Counted from the stretch's first letter, positions 42,055 through 52,623 are shown. The stretch: DNA of 64,000 bases from Saprospiraceae bacterium (GCA_016708265.1 JADJGA010000004.1:310001-374000); one strand, 5' to 3'. Notes: generated by a model from the letters alone, not told the origin. Program-made: numbers and translations.

Positions 42055-43308
42055 CTATAAAGATCCCTCATCATAAGCTTTTTCACCATGAAGTGCACTA
42101 TCTAGCCCTAATCGTTCATCTTCTGCCGTTACTCTGACAGGAGTTATAAAGTTTATAATAATAAGCATTAAATAAGTAAAAATAAAAGCATATATTGAAG
42201 CTCCGACAACTGCGATCAACATTTTCACGAAAAATGTACTATTGCCAAAAAATAAACCATCTGCCCCTGCTGCATTTATTGCTTTTGAGGCAAATACACC
42301 CAATAAAATTGAGCCTAAAAGTCCTCCAATACCGTGTACACCCCAAACATCCAATGCATCATCCCATTTCATTTTGTTTTTAAACTGAACAGCAACATAA
42401 CAAACTAAGCCTGCTGCTGTACCAATTATCGGAGCTGCCCATAGTGGTACAAATCCGGCACATGGGGTTATGGTTGCTAATCCTGCTATTGAGCCAGTCA
42501 AAAGACCAACAAATTTAGGTTTCCTTTCTCTTATCCATTCAACAACCAGCCATGCAATTAAGGCAAATGAAGCTGCTATATCAGTGTTTAAAAAGGCTAA
42601 GGAAGTTATAAAATCCACCTGTACTTCACTACCGGCATTAAAACCATACCATCCAAACCATAATAATCCACTACCGATTGCAACAAGCGGAATACTATTA
42701 GGTGTAGAGTTTTTATCAACACGTGCCCCCAGATAGAATACAGATGCCAACGCAGCAAAACCTGCAGTTGCATGAACAACAATACCTCCGGCAAAGTCAA
42801 GCACACCCCATTGTGCAAGCAATCCACCGCCCCATATCATGTGTACAAATGGATAATAAACTAAAATTTGCCACAAGGTTAAAAATATAAAGTAAGCTTT
42901 AAATGTTACACGATTTGCAAATGCCCCTGTGATCAATGCAGGAGTAATAATAGCAAACATCATCTGATATGCTATAAATACAAATTCCGGGATTTTTCCG
43001 TTACCTGACCAAATAGTATTCATATTCAATCCATTCAAAAACACTTTGTCAAGATTTCCAATTATCCCTCCTTCTCCTCCGCTAAAGCAAAGAGAATACC
43101 CTATGATAACCCATAATACAGTCGTCCAACCTAAAGAAACAAAACTCTGAACCATTCTGGTGAGAATATTTCTTTTAGTAGCAAGACCCCATAAAAAAAA
43201 AGCAAGTCCTGGAGTCATCAACATTACAAGGCTAGTTGCTAGAAGCATAAATCCTGTTGAGCCTGTATCGATACCAGGCACGGTTTGTAGTAATATTGTC
43301 ATTAACAT
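42055..43308 (-). CDS. amtB: Ammonium transporter
   Basis: Full-length 417-residue Amt family protein with about 11 TM segments. Conserved blocks: DTGSTGFMLLATSLVMLMTP, GAFANRVTFKAYFIF, DFAGGIVVHATAGFAALASV (with the first pore His) and VWGVHGIGGLLGSILLGVF (second pore His). Near residue 40 the sequence reads AFFLWGLATKRN where the family has FFYGGL; this is explained by one extra T in the nine-base T run (plus 43193-43201) and one missing G directly after, two errors that cancel out. No glnK is adjacent; instead a putative porin lies 33 bp upstream and shares its promoter. Confidence 0.93.
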   Translation of the reverse strand: MLMTILLQTVPGIDTGSTGFMLLATSLVMLMTPGLAFFLWGLATKRNILTRMVQSFVSLGWTTVLWVIIGYSLCFSGGEGGIIGNLDKVFLNGLNMNTIWSGNGKIPEFVFIAYQMMFAIITPALITGAFANRVTFKAYFIFLTLWQILVYYPFVHMIWGGGLLAQWGVLDFAGGIVVHATAGFAALASVFYLGARVDKNSTPNSIPLVAIGSGLLWFGWYGFNAGSEVQVDFITSLAFLNTDIAASFALIAWLVVEWIRERKPKFVGLLTGSIAGLATITPCAGFVPLWAAPIIGTAAGLVCYVAVQFKNKMKWDDALDVWGVHGIGGLLGSILLGVFASKAINAAGADGLFFGNSTFFVKMLIAVVGASIYAFIFTYLMLIIINFITPVRVTAEDERLGLDSALHGEKAYDEGSL

Positions 43309-43341
43309 AATGTATAAAATTTATATGATTAAAAAATTAAC

Positions 43342-44130
43342 TTAAAACGAAATTCCAAAAACAATATAAAGCTTTTCTGCTTCCGGATTTACTATTAATG
43401 AAGCCTGAACAGGTAATTCAAATGCATCAGAGATTTGAATTTTCTTAGCTGCTTTTATACCGATATTAACAATTCCTGCTGATTTGTTTAATCCATAATA
43501 TCCAAGTTCACTATTTTCTTCGTTTGGATCATCCAGGACTGCTCCTATAAATGCATTGAAATCTACTCCTGAAATTGCTTTTTTGTAACCGACTTCGATA
43601 TATTTGCTCATAAAAATATCACCGGTAGTCCCGTCGTCATTCACTTTTGTTGCATCCGCACCATACACATTCATAGAAAACAATAATGTGAATGGAAATT
43701 TTTCTGTACCAATAAAATTGATTGTAGGTTCCAATACATGGCCAGTTGCGTCTTTTTTATAATTGAAATATTTTCCTTTGCTTGAATCATTACCATATAA
43801 TCCCGGAAAATAGTAATCAGTAAAAGTGAAACTTACCAGGTTCTTATATGTATAGGTAAAATATAAATCTGCTTCCTGATTCGTCGTGGCAAAATTATAT
43901 GCTCCCCATGCACCTAAAACTAACGAATGATTAGAATCTTTAGAATTCCAAACATACTTCAATGAAGGCTGTATACTGGGGCTTTCACCTCCAAGATCAA
44001 CGCCTCTCCAAATATACCTGTTCATTAAATCAGCACCAAATTGAATTGGCGATTCATTCTGCGAAAAGCAATTGGTGGAACCAAAAGCTATAATTAATAT
44101 TCCAAATAAGTATTTACAATAATTTTTCAT
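43342..44130 (-). CDS. TorF-like putative outer-membrane porin
   Basis: Intact 262-residue protein with a signal peptide (YLFGILIIAFGSTNCFSQ) and an all-beta pattern. The start of the mature part, FGADLMNRYIWRGVDLGGES, with PSIQPSLKY and LGAWGAYNFA, is typical of the Gcw_chp/TorF-type putative porins. The C-terminus ends in an aromatic residue (IVFGISF), as outer-membrane barrels do. It is the first gene of a unit with amtB, so it may help ammonium or a related small solute cross the outer membrane; that role is an inference from position. Confidence 0.78.
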   Translation of the reverse strand: MKNYCKYLFGILIIAFGSTNCFSQNESPIQFGADLMNRYIWRGVDLGGESPSIQPSLKYVWNSKDSNHSLVLGAWGAYNFATTNQEADLYFTYTYKNLVSFTFTDYYFPGLYGNDSSKGKYFNYKKDATGHVLEPTINFIGTEKFPFTLLFSMNVYGADATKVNDDGTTGDIFMSKYIEVGYKKAISGVDFNAFIGAVLDDPNEENSELGYYGLNKSAGIVNIGIKAAKKIQISDAFELPVQASLIVNPEAEKLYIVFGISF

Positions 44131-44540
44131 AATAATATAATTTTTATTACTGCAAAATTACCTGAACCTATAAAGACTGACAATAGGATTATAGTTGAAT
44201 TTCATTTGATACTTAGTATTAGATGCTTCACAATTATCAATTAATTCATACAGGAAATAGAAAAAATCAAATCATTAGATTAATACTTGTAAAAGATTTT
44301 ATTGATTTGTCTTTCCCAAAGTATACCTTCGAGATTTCATAAGCAGTAAAAGGGTTTGTCCTACTAATAAATTTAAAAAACATTAATTTTCTCAATAATA
44401 TGTAAGTTAATTACAATCAATAAAATTATTTATATATTTGCAGCAAAAATGCTTATTCATAATAAACTGCAGCATTTTTTTTGATATTTTAATAAAACTC
44501 TATAGGCTAATATTTGTTAGTATTAAAAAAACCAGATTAA
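44131..44540. other. Divergent intergenic region between the porin and clpC
   Basis: Holds the porin promoter (separate entry) and, for clpC, TATATTTG at 44433-44440 without a clear -33 TTG and with a leader of about 95 nt. No ORF or repeat is supported. Confidence 0.5.
44153..44183 (-). promoter_or_regulatory. Promoter of the porin-amtB unit
   Basis: On the minus strand TTG (44183-44181), 20-bp spacer, TAATTTTG (44160-44153), 22 bp before the porin start codon. Confidence 0.65.
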
Positions 44541-47096
44541 ATGAACAGAAAATTTTCAGTAGAAGTAAAGAGAATCATAACCAGAAGCAGAGATGAGGCA
44601 GCCAGACTTGGAAGTGAAAACATAGGTTCTGAACACCTCTTACTTTGTTTGTTGCAGGAAAAAGACAATCTCGCAAATAAAGTGCTTCTAGCAATGCATA
44701 TTGAACTGGATCAATTGATTGAAAGAGTGCTTGAAATCATTGGTATAAATAAATCTGTTTCCGACATACATGCCATCGAAAATATTCCACTCGACAGGGC
44801 GGCTGAAAAATTCTGAAAGTTACTTTTCTTGAAGATAAACTGAACAGAAATAACCAGATCGAAAGTGAAGATCTGATGATGTCGATTATCAAAAACCCAA
44901 GCGAAAAACTTGGAGTATTGCTTGAAGACTCAGGTATCACATATTCAGGATTTAAAAGAGAGCTGCACTTTGTAAAACAAAACATGGAATTTGATGATGA
45001 TTACAATGAATATATAGATGATTCTGCCGATCCGGGAAGTCCGTTTCAGGAACGCGAAGATTTTCCACCTAAACAGCAGAAAAATCCACCTAAGAGTTCT
45101 ACCCCTATACTTGAAGGTTTCAGTAAGGATATCACACAGATGGCAAAAGAAGATAAGCTCGATCCGATAATCGGCAGACAAAAGGAGATAGAAAGAGTGA
45201 GCCAGATCCTGAGCAGGAGAAAGAAAAACAACCCAATTCTGATCGGGGAACCCGGTGTAGGAAAACCGCAATTGTTGAAGGACTTGCCCTCAGGATAATC
45301 CAGAAAAAAGTTGCACGCTCTTTTCAATAAAAGGATAATGATGCTGGATCCGCAGCAATAGTAGCTGGAACTAAATACAGAGGTCAGTTTGAAGAAAGGA
45401 TGAAATCAATAATGAAAGAACTGGAAGGTGCAGATGATATAATCTTATTCATAGATGAAATACATACAATGGTAGGAGCTGGAGGGGCAACAGGTTCACT
45501 GGATGCATCAAATATGTTCAAGCCTGCGCTGGCAAGAGGAGACCTGCAATGCATCGGAGCTTCAACTCTCGATGAATATCGTCAGTATATCGAAAAAGAT
45601 GGTGCACTGGAAAGAAGATTTCAAAAAGTAATGGTTGATCCTCCATCTGTGGAAGACACTATTGATATTCTGAAAAATATTAAAAGCAAATATGAAGATT
45701 TTCATCAGGTTGAATATACCGATGAAGCAATTAATGCCTGTGTCAAACAAAGCAACAGGTACATAAGTGACAGATTCCTGCCGGACAAAGCCATAGATGT
45801 TATGGACGAAGCCGGAGCAAGAACACACCTTAACAACCTCACTGTCCCAAAGGAAATAGAAGAATATGAGAAGCAGATTGAAGACCTGATACAGAAAAAA
45901 TATCAGCAGTAAAAACCAGCAGTATGAACAGGCAGCAAGGTACCGTGACCTGGAATCCAAAATGAACTATGCTCTTGAAGAAGCAAAACTGCGATGGGAT
46001 GAAGAATCCAAATCACTGCGTTTCCCGGTAGATGAGGAAAATATTTCTGAAGTCATTTCAATGATGACCGGTATTCCTGTGAATAAAGTAGCAAAAAAGA
46101 AAGCAAAAGGCTTATTCTTATGGCTGAAGACCTGAAAAAGTAATAATCGGACAGGATGAAGCAATTGAAAAAGTTACCAAAGCAATCAGAAGGAATAGAA
46201 TTGGCCTGAAAGACCCTAAGAAACCTATTGGGTCGTTTATATTTCTCGGTCCTACCGGTGTAGGTAAAACTGAAATGGCTAAAGCGCTTTCTGAATATAT
46301 TTTCGACACAAAAGATTCTCTAGTAAGGATCGACATGAGTGAATACATGGAAAAATTTTCTGTAAGCAGGCTGATAGGTGCTCCTCCGGGCTATGTGGGA
46401 TATGAAGAAGGTGGACAGTTGACTGAAAAGATAAGGCGCAAACCATACAGTGTTATACTGCTTGATGAAATAGAAAAAGCACATCCCGACATTTTCAATA
46501 TCCTCCTTCAGGTACTTGATGAAGGTGAGCTTACTGACGGACTTGGAAGGAGAATTGATTTTAAGAACACAATGATCATAATGACAAGCAATATTGGAGC
46601 AAGACAATTGCAGGACTTTGGTGCAGGTATGGGTTTTGCGACAAAATCGAGGAAGCTGAGGCAGATAAAAATGCAGGTACAGTTATTCAAAATGCTCTGA
46701 AAAAGACATTTTCACCTGAATTCCTCAACCGAATAGATGATGTTGTCATATTCAACAGCCTGAATAAAGAACATATTCACAAGATCATTGACATCGCTCT
46801 TTCAGATCTTTACAAGCGACTTATTGAACTTGACTTCACAATTGAACTCAATGATGATGCAAAGGAATTTATTTCAGATAAGGGGGTTTGACCCTAAATT
46901 CGGGGCAAGGCCTTTGCACAGGGCAATTCAAAAATATGTCGAAGACCCGCTTTCTGAATTTATCCTTAATGATAATCCCGACAATGGCAGCACACTTCTT
47001 ATTTCTTTGGATGAAAATAAAAATATCAAAGTAGAATTGAAAGTGGCAGAAAGTGAAGGAACCGAGGAGAAATCTGATGAACAGACTGAACAATAG
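44541..47096 (+). CDS. clpC: ATP-dependent Clp protease ATP-binding subunit ClpC (multiply frameshifted)
   Basis: AAA+ unfoldase that feeds substrates to ClpP. The N-domain (RIITRSRDEAARLGSENIGS, EHLLLCLL) is intact. AAA1 has the Walker A GEPGVGK, cut by a lost A at 45267, Walker B ILFIDEIHTMVGAGG and GDLQCIGASTLDEYRQYIEK. A UVR-like coiled-coil (EQAARYRDLESKMN) marks ClpC rather than ClpB. AAA2 has FLGPTGVGKTEMAKALSEYI, APPGYVGYEEGG and LLDEIEKAHPDIFNILLQVL, ending with GFDPKFGARPLHRAIQKYVE. Frame changes lie near 44812, 45267, 45325, 45350, 45905, 46120, 46660 and 46885. Reading through gives about 850 residues, normal for ClpC. Confidence 0.9.
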
Positions 47097-47306
47097 TTGG
47101 TAATATTTTTTTGATGTAAGTTGCAAAGTAGCCTAAAGTTAAAATCTTAGATTACTTTATAATGTCGTGTTTTCATATCTGTTGTCAGTCAGAATTTATT
47201 GTTTAAGTTTTTATGTAAATCAAAATTTAAATTTTGTAATTTTCAATTGATGTGAAAATAAATAAACATTAAAAGAAAATATTATTTCATTAATTAAAAA
47301 CTTTTA

Positions 47307-47314
47307 TAAATTTG
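47307..47314 (+). promoter_or_regulatory. Candidate -7 element for infC
   Basis: TAAATTTG, 36 bp before the TTG start codon. No TTG at the -33 distance, so the call is weak. Confidence 0.35.
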
Positions 47315-47350
47315 CATTTAGAATAATATTATTAATTAAAAATTTAAAAT

Positions 47351-47942
47351 TTGAGCATCAATTTAAGAAGAAATCAATCTTCTCCAAAGGACGACATTAA
47401 AAATCAATACAGGATCAACAGTCAGATCAAAGCTCCGGAAATCCGATTAGTAGGTGAAAATATGGATGAAATAAGCCAGATAGCCGGCTACAATGTTCCA
47501 GTCGATGTTTACAACACAAAACTTGCTTTACACTGGGCTACAGAATTAGGAAAAGATCTTGTAGAGATCAGTCCCAATGCTGTACCACCTGTATGCAAAA
47601 TTGTGGATTTCTCAAAATTCATTTATCAGCAAAAAAAGAAACAAAAAGAGATCCAGTCAAATGCAGTGAAAGTTACAATCAAAGAGATCAGGTTTGGACC
47701 CAATACAGATGATCATGATTTCAATTTCAAACTAAACCATGCTAAAAAATTCCTTGATGAAAATAATAAAGTGAAAGCTTATGTTTTTTTTCAGAGGAAG
47801 AGCTATTGCTTTCAAGGACAGAGGAGAATTACTACTTTTGAAATTTATCAAAGAACTTGCCGATCATGGTTCAGTAGAAAATCTTCCAAAACTGGAAGGC
47901 AATAAAATGATAGTAATAATCACCCCTAAGAAAAAGAAATAG
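47351..47942 (+). CDS. infC: Translation initiation factor IF-3 (one frameshift, TTG start)
   Basis: IF-3 binds the 30S subunit and controls start-codon choice. The N-domain has RINSQIKAPEIRLVGEN and LDLVEISPNAVPPVCKIVDF-type sequence; the C-domain has VTIKEIRFGPNTDDHDFNFK and HAKKFLDENNKVKAYVFF. An extra T in the eight-base run 47784-47791 breaks the frame; with seven T the protein continues RGRAIAFKDRGELLLLKF and ends NKMIVIITPKKKK at 47942, about 196 residues. The start is TTG; no nearby in-frame ATG exists. Rare starts are typical for infC because IF-3 limits its own synthesis. Unusually, rpmI and rplT do not follow. Confidence 0.93.
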
Positions 47943-48003
47943 TATTTCTGTAAGTACATGAATAATTCTAAAAGTTGATCTGCCTATTTAACCCTATCTT
48001 GTT

Positions 48004-49384
48004 ATGAAGCTGGCAATAATAGATGTAGAAACTACAGGAGGATCAGCCAAAAGAGAAAGAATTATAGAATTTGCAGTGATCGTATATGACGGATTCAAGA
48101 TCGTGGATGAATTTGAGTCTTTGGTCAACCCTGAACGGAATATTCCACCCTACATCACCCATATGACCGGAATTTCAAATGAAATGGTAGCTGATGCACC
48201 CAGGTTTTATGAAATTGCCAGGAAAATAATTGAGATCACTCAGGATTGTATATTTGTAGCCCACAATGTCAGATTCGATTATAGTTTTGTTGCAGAAGAA
48301 TATTATAATCTCGGTTTCACATATTCCAGAAAACAACTCTGCACTATCAAGCTTTTCAAAAAGTTTTTCCCGGGACTCAACTCCTATGGTCTTGGCAATC
48401 TAATCCGGCATTTCAATATAAATGTGGATTCAAGACACAGGGCAATGGCTGATGTGAAAGCTACTTTCGATATAATGAAAATGGGGATGGAACAGCCTCA
48501 GTCAGAAACAATTCTGAAAACCATACTAAATGAAAGCATCAGGGACACTAAATATCCACCAGCCGTAAAATATGATCTTATCGAAAATCTGCCGGAAAAA
48601 ACAGGGGTGTATTATTTCTATGATGAATACGACCAGGTGATATATATAGGCAAGAGCATAAATATAAGGAAAAGGATAAAGCAGCACTTTCAGAAAGTCA
48701 ATATCAAAAGCACCAGCCTCTACAATTTGACCCACAAGATCGACTTTGAACTGACAGGAAGCGAACTAGTAGCCTGTATAAAAGAAGCTGAAGAGATAAA
48801 ACACATAAGGCCTGATCTGAACAAAGCATTAAAAAAAGGCAGAATATCCCTATATGATTGTTTCTGACCAGAACAGAGACGGCTATATTACCTTTAAAAT
48901 ACGTAAATCCTTAAAAAATGAAAGCGGTGTAATTAATGGTTTTTCCAGCAATATTGCAGCAAGAAATTACCTCGAACACCTGGTGGAAGAATTGAACCTG
49001 TGCAGAAGGATATCAGGACTTGAGAATATGGACAGGGAATGTCTCAACCATAAAATGGGAAAATGTATGGGTGCCTGTGTAGGAGAAGAATCACCGGTTT
49101 CATATAATGAACGCATTCTGGACCACATTGAGAATTTAAGGATACATGAAGAGGATACATTTGCAATAATAGATGAAGGAAGATCGCACGATGAGTCAAC
49201 GATAGTATTTATACAGGACAATACACTGATGGGATATGGATTCTTCAACAGAAATGAAATGACTATCAACACAATAGATGACGTTAAATCCATCATCAAT
49301 CCAGGAAAATATAACAAGGACTTCAACAACATAGTAAGAAGATACCTTATCGAAAAACCTTCGCGCTACAAAATAATTTTATGA
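48004..49384 (+). CDS. DEDDh exonuclease fused to a GIY-YIG (UvrC N-terminal/Cho-like) nuclease, one frameshift
   Basis: Residues 1-175 are a DnaQ-like 3'-5' exonuclease: IIDVETTGGSAKRERIIEFA (ExoI Asp-x-Glu), VAHNVRFDYSFV (ExoII) and HRAMADVKATFDIM (ExoIII His and Asp). Residues 195-280 form a GIY-YIG nuclease (PEKTGVYYFYDEYDQVIYIG, KSINIRKRIKQHF). One extra A near 48844 breaks the frame; correcting it gives KGRYPYMIVSDQNRDGY. The last part has cysteines spaced C-x12-C-x7-C-x3-C (in NLCRRI ... RECLNH ... GKCMGAC), like the iron-sulfur cysteines of UvrC. Length about 459 residues. Likely a DNA-repair nuclease, as for mycobacterial and E. coli Cho-like proteins. Its stop overlaps the folC start (ATGA). 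Confidence 0.85.
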
Positions 49385-50672
49385 TCCGGACTTATAAAAA
49401 TGCGATCGATTATATTTTTCGCGTTTACCGATGTTTTCCGCATGTGGGGCCTTCAGCCCTCAGATATGATCTTGGAAATATAGAAAAATTGTGCCAGCAT
49501 CTTGGTGATCCTCACAAGTCTTTCCGATCAATACATATTGCCGGAACAAATGGGAAAGGGACTACTTCACATCTGATATCATCAATATTTCAGGAAGCAG
49601 GATACAAAACAGGACTTTACACATCTCCTCATTATAAGGATTTTAGAGAAAGAGTAAAAATTGATGGGAAATTCATTACTAAAAAATTCCTGCGGGATTT
49701 TATTAAAAACAATTATACTTTCATTGAGGAACTCAAACCCAGCTATTTTGAATTGTCGGTCGCCCTTGCATTCAGTTACTTTGCCTCAGAAAAAGTTGAC
49801 ATAGCTGTGATAGAAGTAGGACTGGGAGGCAGACTGGATTCAACAAATATCATCACTCCCCTGCTCTCTCTGATCACTAATATTTCTCATGACCATACAG
49901 CTGTTCTCGGAAATACACTTCCTGAGATTGCTGCAGAAAAAGCAGGAATCATCAAAAAAAATATTCCTGTTGTGATAGGTGAAAAACAAAAGGAATGCAA
50001 TGATGTATATGAAGATAAAGCCCGAAAAGAACATTCTCCTCTATATTATGCAGATGACCTTGTCGAAATCGAAACAAAAGAAACAAAATTGACAAATCAA
50101 AACTTGAGATAAAATTTGAGAATAAAATTTTTAATGTAAATTCTAGAATTTCAGGCCCTTTTGGCTTCAAATGTTAAATACACTGTGGGGCAATTCTAAA
50201 ATTCCGGGATCATTATGGTACCGGATTCAATATTAAAGATGAACACATCATAAATGGACTTCAAAGGGTCAGCAAAAATACTTCTTACTTCGGCAGATGG
50301 AGGATACTCGGTAAAAAAACCTGTTACAATAGCAGACGGAGCACATAATATCGATGCCATAGAAAAAACCATCGCTTACATTTCAGGATTTTCATTCACA
50401 AAAACTCATATTATAATTGGAGTAGTAAACGATAAAAACTGGGGAAATGTACTGAAAATACTCCCTGAAAATGCTGAATACTATTTCACAAAAGCAAATA
50501 TCCCAAGGGCTATGGAAGAAAATCAGCTGCTCCGCAATGCTTCTCAGTATGGTCTGAACGGAAAAGCATTCCCCACCCTGTCAGAGGCATTATGTGCTGC
50601 AAAAGCAAGGCTCAAAAAGATGATATCATATTGATTTTGGGATCGATATACCTGGTAGGAGAATTAAAATAA
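49381..50672 (+). CDS. folC: Folylpolyglutamate synthase / dihydrofolate synthase (frameshifted)
   Basis: Mur-ligase-family enzyme adding glutamate to dihydropteroate and tetrahydrofolate. The ATP-binding loop is IHIAGTNGKGTTSHLIS; next come GLYTSPHYKDFRERVKIDG, VEVGLGGRLDSTN-type sequence (IEVGLGGRLDSTNIITP) and ISHDHTAVLGNTLPEIAAEK. The first frame ends at 50112; frame changes near 50095, 50160-50195, 50310 and 50625 restore the rest, including GRWRILGKKPVTIADGAHNI and ILGSIYLVGELK at 50672. About 430 residues, normal. The ATG overlaps the stop of the upstream exonuclease fusion in an ATGA arrangement. Confidence 0.9.
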
Positions 50673-50691
50673 AAAAGCAAAAAATTTAATT

Positions 50692-51528
50692 ATGAAAACC
50701 AAAATGTATCCATGTATCTGGTTTGATACACAAGCCAGAGAAGCTGCAGAGTTCTATTGTTCAGTATTTACGGACTCAAAAATCCTGGACAGCTCTCCTA
50801 TTGTCACAAATTTTGAGTTGAATGGCACAAAATTTATGGCACTCAACGGTGGCCCGATGTATCAGGTCAATTCTTCAATTTCGTTTTATGTTTATTGTGG
50901 CCAAGATGAAGAGATAAACAGATTGTTCGGTTTGCTGTCAGAGGATGGAAGTGTACTTATTCCATTGAAAAAATATGCCTGGTCAGAAAAATATGCCTGG
51001 GTTATTGATAAATATGGAACAAACTGGCAACTGGATATTGATAAAATAAATTCCAATCAAAAAATTGTACCTGCTCTGCTTTTTGCAAATGAAAAAATGA
51101 ACTTTATCAGGGATGCATTGAATCAATACTCTTCAATTTTCACAAATTCTTCCACATTGCTCGAAGCTCCCTACCCTGCAGGTGCTACGGTACCGGACGG
51201 AACTCTTCTTTTTGCACAGTTCAAACTCAATGGATTCATTTTCAATGCTATGAGCAGTACAATGAAACATGATTTTGATTTCACTCCTGGAATCTCTTTT
51301 GTTATCGAGTGTGAAGATCAGGAGGAAATTGATCATTACTGGTATAAACTTGGTCTTGAAGGAAAATATGAAATGTGCGGGTGGCTTGCTGATAAATACG
51401 GTATTTCATGGCAGATAATTCCTGCTGTTTTGTCAGAACTTATGAATGACCCGGAAAAAGGAGAAAGGGTCATTAAGTCATTTTTACAAATGCAGAAGTT
51501 TGATATTGAGGTACTACTGAAAGCTTGA
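50692..51528 (+). CDS. Tandem VOC/PhnB-like (glyoxalase-fold) protein
   Basis: Intact 278-residue protein with two PhnB-type units. The first starts MKTKMYPCIWFDTQAREAAE with FYCSVF and has FELNGTKFMALNGGP and KYGTNWQLD; the second has FAQFKLNGFIFNAMSST and KYGISWQIIPAVLSELMNDP. These motifs belong to the 3-demethylubiquinone-9 3-methyltransferase-like VOC family, whose members are usually uncharacterised metal-dependent or binding proteins. No methyltransferase fold is present. The gene begins 19 bp after folC. Confidence 0.85.
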   Translation: MKTKMYPCIWFDTQAREAAEFYCSVFTDSKILDSSPIVTNFELNGTKFMALNGGPMYQVNSSISFYVYCGQDEEINRLFGLLSEDGSVLIPLKKYAWSEKYAWVIDKYGTNWQLDIDKINSNQKIVPALLFANEKMNFIRDALNQYSSIFTNSSTLLEAPYPAGATVPDGTLLFAQFKLNGFIFNAMSSTMKHDFDFTPGISFVIECEDQEEIDHYWYKLGLEGKYEMCGWLADKYGISWQIIPAVLSELMNDPEKGERVIKSFLQMQKFDIEVLLKA

Positions 51529-51540
51529 TTGTTTAGTTTT

Positions 51541-52214
51541 TCATGCACGTAATTCTTGGGTGATATTGTTTTTATTATACATTATAATTAATTTTTCAAT
51601 AACAGATATTAGTGTAGTTGCTATCAATGCCCCAGCTATTGCTGAGAATATATCTTTTGTGCATCCCATATATCACCCTGAGTACCGAGATATGCATCTC
51701 CCTGAGAAGTAAAGAATATATCAGCCACAGACCATTCTATGAGTTCATAAAATGCGCTTACTGATAAAGTAATTTCTACAGGCAAATACCATGAAACAAT
51801 TTTTGGAAATTTTAACCACCTGATAAAGAATTCTCTGATTGGATAAGCCAAAAGAAAACCAAAACTAAAATGCACAATTCTGTCGTAATGATTCCTGCTC
51901 ATCTGAAAATAATCTTTTAACCAATTGCCAAAAGGATTCTCAGCATAAGTATATTGCGCTCCATATACGTGTAAACCTAAATAAATACAAATCAAAAGAT
52001 AGGTCATGTCGCTGAACTGATATTTCCCTGAAAGTAGTTATTAAAAGATGATCAATAATGCAGTTAGTGTATTTTCAAGCATCCAGTTGTTTATATCATT
52101 GGTGTTGATAAATGTATTTATCCAGAATATTAAAAACACAAAAATAAAAAGCCACAACCATATATTCGTCTTATATGGGTTTCTGTATTTTGAATCGGAA
52201 AAAGTAAATTTCAT
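51541..52214 (-). CDS. DUF2238/YjdF family membrane protein (frameshifted)
   Basis: The start at 52214 gives KFTFSDSKYRNPYKTNIWLW and TM1; frame changes near 52045 and 52025 lead into the main fragment with LLICIYLGLHVYGAQYTYAE, HYDRIVHFSFGFLLAYPIRE, FYELIEWSVADIFF and GTQGDIWDAQKD, the strongly conserved YjdF blocks. After another change near 51650 the last TM (AIAGALIATTLISVI) ends at 51541. About 225 residues with five or six TM segments. Function is unknown; the conserved His, Asp and Glu residues in the membrane suggest a catalytic or metal-binding site. Confidence 0.82.
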
Positions 52215-52405
52215 ATTTTAAAACTATTCAATTATTTAATATAATATTCTACATTATCTTCAAATCGAAATAAATGTTACTGCAAAAATAAGAAAATCTG
52301 GTTATAGTTATTCAGAATGTATTATTCTTTAGAATCTAATGGCATATTGTTTTAAGTTTTTAAGATATTCCAAAATAGGAACACATTTTTCTGCAATCAA
52401 TCTGT

Positions 52406-52474
52406 TGATTTTTGACAGTGTAACTCAAAATCTTCCCAAACAAAAATCATTTTAAAACCAACAGTCAAAAATCA
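52406..52474. promoter_or_regulatory. Inverted-repeat candidate operator upstream of the glycan genes
   Basis: TGATTTTTGAC at 52406-52416 and its exact reverse complement GTCAAAAATCA at 52464-52474, 47 bp apart. The right arm ends 13 bp before the -7 candidate and covers the place where a -33 TTG would be. This suggests activator-dependent or repressible control. Confidence 0.4.
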
Positions 52475-52487
52475 CTTACTGTACAAT

Positions 52488-52495
52488 TAAATTTG
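52488..52495 (+). promoter_or_regulatory. Candidate -7 element of the esterase-GH127 / GH29 genes
   Basis: TAAATTTG with no TTG at 19-21 bp upstream, as expected for a promoter that relies on an activator. Confidence 0.4.
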
Positions 52496-52623
52496 CACCT
52501 ACAGGATAATTTAATGAAGTACACTTAACAAACAACAATATTTCACAAAAAAATTAATTTTGTAATTATTTTAAAATTACTTTTATGAGATATTTTTAAG
52601 CTTATTGATAATCTGAAATTTCT

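Larger units (their letters stand above)
52215..52623. other. Divergent intergenic region ahead of the esterase-GH127 gene
   Basis: Holds an 11-bp inverted repeat (52406-52416 and 52464-52474, separate entry) and a -7 candidate TAAATTTG at 52488-52495. The leader to the start codon is about 120 nt. No ORF is supported. Confidence 0.5.
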
